Origin: Magicicada septendecula
Taxonomy: Eukaryota; Arthropoda; Insecta; Hemiptera; Cicadidae
Assembly (NCBI GenBank): GCA_034769895.1
Contig: CM068367.1
Coordinates: forward strand, 315,455,986-315,519,985
Reading direction: 5' to 3'
DNA: 64,000 bases
Part shown: positions 57,842-64,000 of the stretch, piece after piece
Layout: each line of letters opens with the position of its first letter
Numbering within the stretch: position 1 is the first letter of the stretch
Notes under the pieces: model-generated
What the model was told of the DNA's origin: nothing
Database searches by the model: none
The model's input: only the letters and a program-made list of their open reading frames with translations
Position numbers and translations under genes: made by a program

Positions 57842-59036
57842 AAATCCTGGAAAAAACGTTGGAATATGGAGTGGCCACTCACCATCTCTTTGTGGATTTC
57901 CAGTCAGCATATGATTCAATCAACCGGAAAATGCTATATAGAGTTATGAAGGAGTTGAATATACCATCTAAGTTGGTGCCTATGGTTGGAGTAGTTATGT
58001 CCAATTCTAAGTGCCAAATCAGAATACAATCAAATCTATCTAACTCCTTAAAAACATTGAATGGGTTGAAACAAGGAGATGCCTTAGCGTGTCTGTTGTT
58101 CAACATAGCTCTAGAAAAGGTCATCAGGGATTCAGGAATTCAAACTAGCGGACACATATTTCACAAGGAGGTACAGCTTCTGGCCTATGCCGATGACATT
58201 GACGTATAAGTAGGTCTGAATCTGGCTTAAAGAAAGCCTTTCAGGAACTGGAGTTGTCCGCTAAGGCTATGGGCTTGGTTATAAACCAAAGAAAAACCAA
58301 ATATATGGTTGTAGGTGCCAACACTGGTGCCCTGTCCCTGCGCATTAATGATTATGAATTTGAAAAGGTTCAGGGTTTTCCATATCTCAGGTCATATGTG
58401 GAGTCTGGAAATGACTCCTCTAGAGACATTGAAAAATGGATATTATCTGGTAATAGGTGTTACTACGGACTGGTGAAACATTTTAAGTCAAAATTAATAA
58501 GTAAAGATACAAAAGCCACCCTATACAAGACATATAGGGTGTCTTGTACTAGATCAGACCAGTCCTGATGTATGGCTCGGAATGCTGGGTGCTAAAAAAA
58601 CTAGATGAGCAGAAACTATCCGCTTTTGAGAGGAGGGTACTGAGGAGAATCTATGGCCCTGTGAAGGAAAACGACATTTGGAGGCGACTGCATAATTGAG
58701 AGTTGTACGAAAGGTTTAAAGATCTTCCGATCGTGCAACTCATACAAATTAACAGATTGGGTTGGGCTGGTCATGTGCAGAGAATGGCGGAGGATAGAAT
58801 CCCAAAAAGAGTTATGAATTATTTGCCGATGGGAAGGAGAAGGAAAGGAAGGCCGCGTACAAGATGGCTGGATCAGGTTGGTAAGGAGGCAGTGAGGCTG
58901 GGTGCAGCAAACTGGTGGACATTGGCCGGGAGTAGAGACCAGTGGGGAAGATTTCTTTTGGAGGCCAGGGCCCGGACTGGGCTGTAGCGCCGAGGATGTA
59001 TGTATGTATTAATTGTATAACGTTATAGTTTATGTA
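57842..59036 (+). pseudogene. RTE-type LINE, 5'-truncated reverse transcriptase and C-terminus
   Basis: The frame enters within RT at LEKTLEYGVATHHLFVDFQ, with the catalytic Asp in FVDFQSAYDSIN, then GLKQGDALACLLFNIALEKV and the second catalytic pair LLAYADDIDV. A stop near 58207 and a frameshift lead to KAMGLVINQRKTKYMVVG. Further breaks near 58560 and 58700 separate VLMYGSECWVL, AFERRVLRRIYG and finally NRLGWAGHVQRMAEDRIP and RRKGRPRTRWLDQVGKE. It stops at 58985 after LLEARARTGL. A short GTATGTATGTATT tail follows. The endonuclease domain is absent, as usual for 5'-truncated insertions. Both YADD and FVDF residues are preserved, but the element is inactive. The clade call (RTE-like) is by motif only. 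Confidence 0.85.
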
Positions 59037-59550
59037 TATTTTAATAACCATTCAGTAAAAAAATATATATTTACGTTTTTCAAGCCTAATTACCATGAAT
59101 ACTGAACCGTTTAGGGAACCACCAGCCGGGATCCACGGGCCTCTTGTTCTGTGTAAACTGCCTTAGCGACACTAATTCGTGGATATACCTTAGTAAGCTA
59201 ATTGCACAACCAACATATTGGAATTCACAGGGTTACTCAGTTATCTACAATAGGGCATGCATAAGTTAGAATTTATTCACAACTGCTAGAGATCTTTGTT
59301 AGCTGTTTTACTTGAAGTTCTTTGTTCGGATTCAATGATAAGTGAAATTATTACTGTATTGCGTATCTTAGTGTAATAAAACGTTCAGTGCGCAGTATTC
59401 GAAATTTAATACTTTTGTCTTGTGTAAATTTATTTAAGATAGTTTGTATATATCCTGTACCTAAGGCTTTCATAGCCGGCATCAACAATGTTAGAAACAA
59501 ACGGACTAAACTCCGGCCTATTGGGTCGTGGTCCACTCCTGTTGTTACCA

Positions 59551-59590
59551 GTAGACGTTTCGGCCTCTCCTTTGGGGGCCACTGTCAGTG
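59551..59590 (-). repeat. Hammerhead-like/Penelope-type hairpin, weak
   Basis: The minus strand reads ACTGACAGT, GGCC-loop-GGCC, then GAAACGTCTAC. Stem II and GAAAC are as in other copies, but CUGACAG departs from CUGANGA. No coding remnant is adjacent. Confidence 0.35.
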
Positions 59591-60362
59591 TGGAAAACGA
59601 TTCTTTAGGCATAGTACTGTGGCACCTCACGAATACCGTGTCAGTTAGCGAATTGTAAATTAAACAAATTGAAAGTTGTTAACTATAGTGTAATGTGTGA
59701 ATATTAACGCAAGCCTATAATGAACTAAGTGCATGAAAAGGATTATTGAGGCATATGAACAGTATTGAGCCCATTGAGCCTGACCTCAGCAGTGAGAACA
59801 ATTTTTTTTATCGTACTTAAAACAAGTTTTTAATACTTAAAACATTCTTGTAATAGTATTTAAACATTTAGAATATACTCAGACGCTATAAAATGTGACA
59901 CTGTGCATAAAGCACACGTACAGTATTTGTAGCAGTGGGGATTTTGATGGCAAAGTGGGGAAATTTTGGGTAGCAATGTGGGAAAAAAAGGACTGATTGA
60001 CCTGGCAATGCTGGTTTACGATGGGCGAATTCGATCACTTTAGTGAACTCGATCAGTACATCTCAATCAGTGAAATGATTCGATCCTTAAGATTCGATCA
60101 CTATTTAGCGAGTTCACTTAACTTCAGTTATTTGTACTCTTTACATCAATAAAGTACCTACATAAATTCGATCATATTAGATTCGCTAACAGGACTGTAT
60201 TATTTCAGTTATTATATAAATTTCTAATAGTTGAATGATTATACACCCCCCCCAAAATATATTTCGATATTGAAAACAAACAGCGAGATTCATCTGATCC
60301 GTCTTTTTCTAATTTAATAAATACAGATGAATAAAAAGATTCACAATTACGAAAAATGAATT

Positions 60363-60690
60363 AAATATCACTATAATATTGACAACTCGGAACACTAAGT
60401 TTTTCTTGGATTTCGTTGTCCATGACGTGTCCGTTACTTAACTAAATATCACTATAATATTGACGACTCGGAACACTAAGTTTTTTATAAGTAAAAACGT
60501 AAAGTTTTACCTTACAGCCTAAACCTAGTGTTCAATGTATCTCTGTTTGAAGCTACGTCCTGTCTGGCCTATGTAGAATTTATTGCAATTTGAACAATTT
60601 AAAAAACTTAGTGTTCCGAGTCGTCAATATTATAGTGATATTTAGTTAAGTAACGGACACGTCATGGACAATGAAATCCAAGAAAAATTA
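60363..60690 (-). mobile_element. Penelope-like fragment, copy 4, with inverted flanking repeats
   Basis: A GIY-YIG remnant (60525-60602) is flanked by inverted copies of the terminal repeat (60406-60524 and 60603-60690). A partial third copy lies at 60363-60405. It belongs to the family whose ends are at 57028 and 63438, distinct from copies 1-3. Confidence 0.75.
60525..60602 (-). pseudogene. GIY-YIG endonuclease remnant (copy 4)
   Basis: A single minus frame reads LNCSNCNKFYIGQTGRSFKQ then RYIEH and stops. The CxxC pair, FYIGQTGR and RYIEH match the nuclease motif of copy 2 (CDDCECFYIGQTGRGFQKRF). It is too short to be functional. It confirms that the surrounding inverted repeats are Penelope termini. 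Confidence 0.85.
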
Positions 60691-60784
60691 TTGTTTATTT
60701 TATTTAAACAATAAGTATCGCTTTTCATTTTGCCATGCGACTGTTCGACTCGAAATTGAATGAAATGACGGAAATGTAAATCTA

Positions 60785-61045
60785 TCAGCCATCTAGCAGA
60801 GACTGCTTGCGTTATCTCGATCACTGATCGAATCAGTAAGTGACCGAGATGGGAACGAGACAAACATGGCGACTGATCGAATCACTGGCCAAGGTTGAAT
60901 GATAACCAGACATCTAGCGGAATCTGCTTGCGTTATCTCGATCAATGACGTCACTGGCCAAGATTGAAATGAAAGCAGAAGGCATCTAGCGGAGTTCGCT
61001 CGCGGTAACCTGTTCATTGATTCGAGTTCAAATCAGTAAGTGAGC
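60785..61045 (+). repeat. Degenerate tandem repeat, three units of about 80-120 bp
   Basis: CATCTAGC(A/G)GA(A/G), then TCTGCTTGCGTTATCTCGATCA or a variant recurs at about 60790, 60909 and 60984, with CACTGGCCAAG(G/A)TTGAA and GTAAGTGA(C/G)CGAGAT between. The frames across it are not coding. Confidence 0.7.
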
Positions 61046-62540
61046 GAGATTGAAACGAAAGACAAAGATTGCCATGATGGGATCTATTGACCCAGTCAAC
61101 GAAATTACAGAGATTTAAATGGTTAGTTGAGGACGTGAGGATATAATATCTCTTACTACTGATGGAACTTGGTAGTATTTCTGTAGCCTACTAATCTTAC
61201 CCTATAAGCAATTTTAAGATTAGGGCCTACAAACAAAGTGAAATTACTATAGATATTGATTATTTCAACTTTATTCTTTCTGCGTCTTCATTAAAAACCT
61301 TGGAATCAATATTTTTTCTTGCGTTTGACAGCGAAATGTTTTATTCTTGGATTTTGTAATCCATTACTTACCTGAGTATTAAAATTACCGGAGGCCTGTC
61401 TGACTCAATATTTACAACCAAAGTAACTTTATATTTTTCCTTGTTATAAATTAACACTTGTTCTTATCAAAATGTTCCCACATAAAAAAATAAAATGTTA
61501 ATGACCTTCAGTGGCATAACCAATTTTGTAAGTGGTTAAAAAATGTGAATAAGTTGGTTGCTGAAGTAATACTATTTGAAAGAATATTACAATTTTGGTG
61601 CACACAAAGTAAAGAAACACTGGCAAGCTTCACTTACTGGATGTGGGACAAATACACAACCAACACCTTGCAATATTTTTGCATAGGCGTTTGCACCACT
61701 TCTTAAATAACCCCCTCATAAGACCTGATAAATAAACAAGTATTTTAAAGGCAATAATGTCTACATAATAACAGAGAAGAATCATTTATTTTGGAATCAG
61801 TTATAATAATTTTTAACAAAGGGGATGGAGTTACAATGGGTTGTTGGAGTTTTTACACATTGATTTTAGAACAAAAACTGTTGAAAGACAATTTATTAAC
61901 TACAAAAACACAGTTTCCTACAGCCATCTATACACATACATTTTACACTTCACATAATTAACAATATTTGTCTTCCTTCTTAGCTACTGTTTTTTCATCA
62001 GAATATAACATTGTAGTATAAAAAACAACAAATGAAAAGACAGAATTCTTTACTTCGCCTTTGTTAAAAGCAGCCATTTAGTTAAAATAATTTTACAATT
62101 TGCATTTGTATTATATTTGGTTTTTACAGTCACTTCACCTTCCCTGTACTAGCTCCTCCGCATCTTCTAACACACTCTTAACACATGTTTACTCTGTAAC
62201 ACATTCTTTGTATTTAATTCTTCTTACCAGCCCCCCTTAGAATAGTCTAGTTGGCTGAAACAATTGTCAGAGTTTGGGAATAAATTATTGTGAAACTATC
62301 CAGTGTTTGTGTTTATTTAAATGTTTTTATTTATATGTTTCACCAAGTGCCCAACAAGTCTTCAATTAATACTGTAAACATTTCTATAAAAAATAGAAAT
62401 ATTTTTTATAGAAATATAATATAAATTTTAATATTTCATAATAAATATTAAATATTTTTATCAAAGGTACTATTTCTTTTACTGTCATTTGTAAGTTACT
62501 TTTGCTATTATTTAAAAGTATACCAGTTAGTCACATCTAT
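61046..62540. other. Non-coding, nothing recognised
   Basis: AT-rich without a recognisable gene, repeat partner or RNA. Confidence 0.4.
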
Positions 62541-63148
62541 ATATATAAAACTCAAAGTCTGAGGATTTATGGGTACTGAATACAAATCCACACTGTTATA
62601 CCAATTGCCACCAAATTTTGCACAGGTAACCTTTGACACAAGGCGAAAAATACTGTCTAACTTGGAATTTGATATTTTGCCCGGTTTGCACGATTTAGGG
62701 CCTTTTCGTTGATGCGTATAAAGATGTCAACAATCCATGGAGACCAGAATTAATTACCATAGTACCGGTATCAAATAAATAAACAAATGATATTTAGCGG
62801 GATCAGAACTGTACCTTTATCCATTCCTGCAGTTTTTAATATGTGATTGTATCGATATATTTTGTAATTTTGTATACCGATACGTCTATATATTTTGTAA
62901 TTGTCTTAATGATTATAAAATTTATGTTTATATGTATTTCTGATGATGCAACGAATAAGTAATGAAATATATTAAAAACTACTACTAAAGATGTCAACAA
63001 TACCATGGAGACCAGAATTAATTACCATAGTAACAAGTAAATAAGCAAAAGCTATTTAGCGGCATCAGAACTGTACATTTATCCATTTCTGCAGTACATT
63101 TTCGATGTTTTATATAATATGCGATTGTATTGATATATTAGAATGTGG
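62541..63148 (+). repeat. Interspersed repeat head plus a 145-bp direct duplication
   Basis: CTATATATATAAAACTCAAAG (62540) followed by a GCACAGG and TTTGACACAAGG segment looks like the start of a short interspersed repeat. Segments at about 62723-62868 and 62994-63148 are direct copies (AAAGATGTCAACAAT, ATGGAGACCAGAATTAATTA, CATCAGAACTGTAC) with 15-20 percent divergence by eye. Confidence 0.6.
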
Positions 63149-63437
63149 AAAAGAAGAAGTGTACTAATTGTAAATTGTCCTATTAATGCAAAGCGAAAAT
63201 ACGTGTTGTTTTCATTTGTGAGGTAGGTGACAACGGTTTTTGGTTTTTAGTTTACTGCTGAAATAAATAAAAGCCATGGTTGAGGAAAACATAACGTTTA
63301 ATGTGTTATACAATGTTTCTAACACAGCAACACTTAAAATAAAGAATTTAGTATTTTTGATTTAACAGGTACTTTATAAATATCTCCAAAGGCTTTATAA
63401 ACGGGTACTTCAAAGGCTGTTGCACCAACATAATAAT
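63149..63437. other. Non-coding, nothing recognised
   Basis: AT-rich spacer before the foldback. Confidence 0.35.
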
Positions 63438-63735
63438 TTATTCTTGGATTTCGTTGTCCATGACGTGTCCGTTACTTAACTAAATATCACTATCACTTTA
63501 ACGACTCGGAACACTAGGTTTTTTATAAGTAAAAGCAAAAAGTTTTACCTTACAGCCTTAACCGGTTTTCACCTTTAAAAGGCTTTTTCAGAGGCTACCT
63601 GCGGCAGAAGAAGGTAGCCTCTGAAGAAGCCTTTTAAAGGTGAAAACCGGTTAAGGCTGTAAGGTAAAACTTTTTGCTTTTACTTATAAAAAACCTAGTG
63701 TTCCAAGTCGTTAAAGTAATAGTGATATTTATAAT
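63438..63735. repeat. Foldback of Penelope terminal sequence with hammerhead-like core
   Basis: The left arm (to 63600) and right arm (from 63612) are inverted copies over at least 120 bp, with an 11-base centre (GCGGCAGAAGA). The right arm at 63614-63655 reads TAGCCT, CTGAAGA, A, GCCTT-TTA-AAGGT, GAA, AACCGGTT, A, AGGCTG. That gives a stem I (TAGCCT/AGGCTG), core, stem II and short stem III like a type I hammerhead. The left arm has CTGAAAA instead of CTGAAGA. The outer part matches the repeat at 57040-57172. Confidence 0.8.
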
Positions 63736-64000
63736 AATTTAGTACAAGTTAAAATAGTAAAAGTGTTGAAAACAACTTTGGAGAGAATTTGACTAATGAG
63801 TACAAAATTGTTATACGATCTGACAGAACACCATATAGACATAGACAATAAAATTATATTAAAATACTTATTAAAAGTCAAATATTCAGGTGTAATATTA
63901 CAAACAGCTAGTATGTAACTAAAACTTATAAAAAACTAAGTTTCTAACACTTTAGTGGCAGCCTATTACAAGACTATTAATACCAGAAACTAGGCATTTT
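63736..64000. other. Non-coding, nothing recognised
   Basis: AT-rich to the window end. Confidence 0.4.

Larger units (their letters stand above)
57720..60013. mobile_element. hAT-type element with 8-bp target duplication, host to a LINE
   Basis: It starts CAGGGTTGCCAAGTGTGGGG; its end is the complement of CAGCATTGCCAGGTC. Flanks are GTTTACGC (57712-57719) and GTTTACGA (60014-60021), seven of eight matching. CAGGG-type ends and 8-bp duplications fit hAT. Both subterminal regions repeat GTGGGGAAAT-like phrases. No transposase is recognisable; half of the interior is a LINE fragment. Confidence 0.65.

Overview
This window is AT-rich animal DNA, most likely from an arthropod and probably an insect. 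The clues are very long CA/TG microsatellites, degenerate RT-bearing elements of the Ty3/gypsy, Penelope-like, RTE-type LINE and hAT groups, and no operon-like coding. I could support no intact host protein-coding gene, rRNA or tRNA. Almost everything recognisable is mobile DNA, much of it nested.

Central block (22,345-47,848). One Ty3/gypsy-type LTR retrotransposon (element A, minus strand) has about 3-kb LTRs and a 4-bp target duplication ACTG. It contains two younger LTR elements on the plus strand. Element B (35,680-42,838, 2.3-kb LTRs, TSD ATAT) lies in the protease region. Element C (30,216-35,324, 1,073-bp LTRs, TSD ATTA) lies between protease and RT. The reading frame of A lines up across both insertion points, so both landed in an open pol frame. 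A carries Gag, a Q/N-rich Gag tail, a -1 frameshift signal (UUUAAAC plus a downstream stem), protease, RT, RNase H and integrase, now broken by stops and frameshifts. B and C encode only coiled-coil Gag-like proteins and no pol. The Gag of B is visibly related to the Gag of A, so B looks like a Gag-only element dependent on A-type enzymes. C has an exact tRNA-Lys3-type primer site and a strong UUCG-capped hairpin directly in front of its polypurine tract.

Left part (1-22,344). A probable solo LTR (2,977-5,899) is followed by a (TG)97 array and two tandem copies of a short interspersed family (9,017-11,372), the second holding a five-copy array. Next come three Penelope-like elements: 11,511-13,440 minus; 13,845-15,990 plus, split by a 1.06-kb hAT element with 8-bp TSD; and 19,347-21,069 plus, with inverted terminal arms. 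A LINE C-terminal fragment lies at 16,310-16,540.

Right part (47,849-64,000). A probable 3.2-kb solo LTR (49,888-53,052) is followed by a 2.3-kb inverted-repeat element enclosing a smaller one (55,231-57,513). Then come a hAT-type element with near-perfect 8-bp TSD (57,720-60,013) carrying an RTE-like LINE, a fourth Penelope fragment with a GIY-YIG remnant (60,363-60,690), tandem repeats, and a 300-bp foldback made of Penelope terminal sequence (63,438-63,735).

Shared themes are PBS-like modules inside the 3' ends of several LTR families and hammerhead-ribozyme-like hairpins scattered at Penelope-type termini. All names rest on motifs read by eye; no database search was possible.
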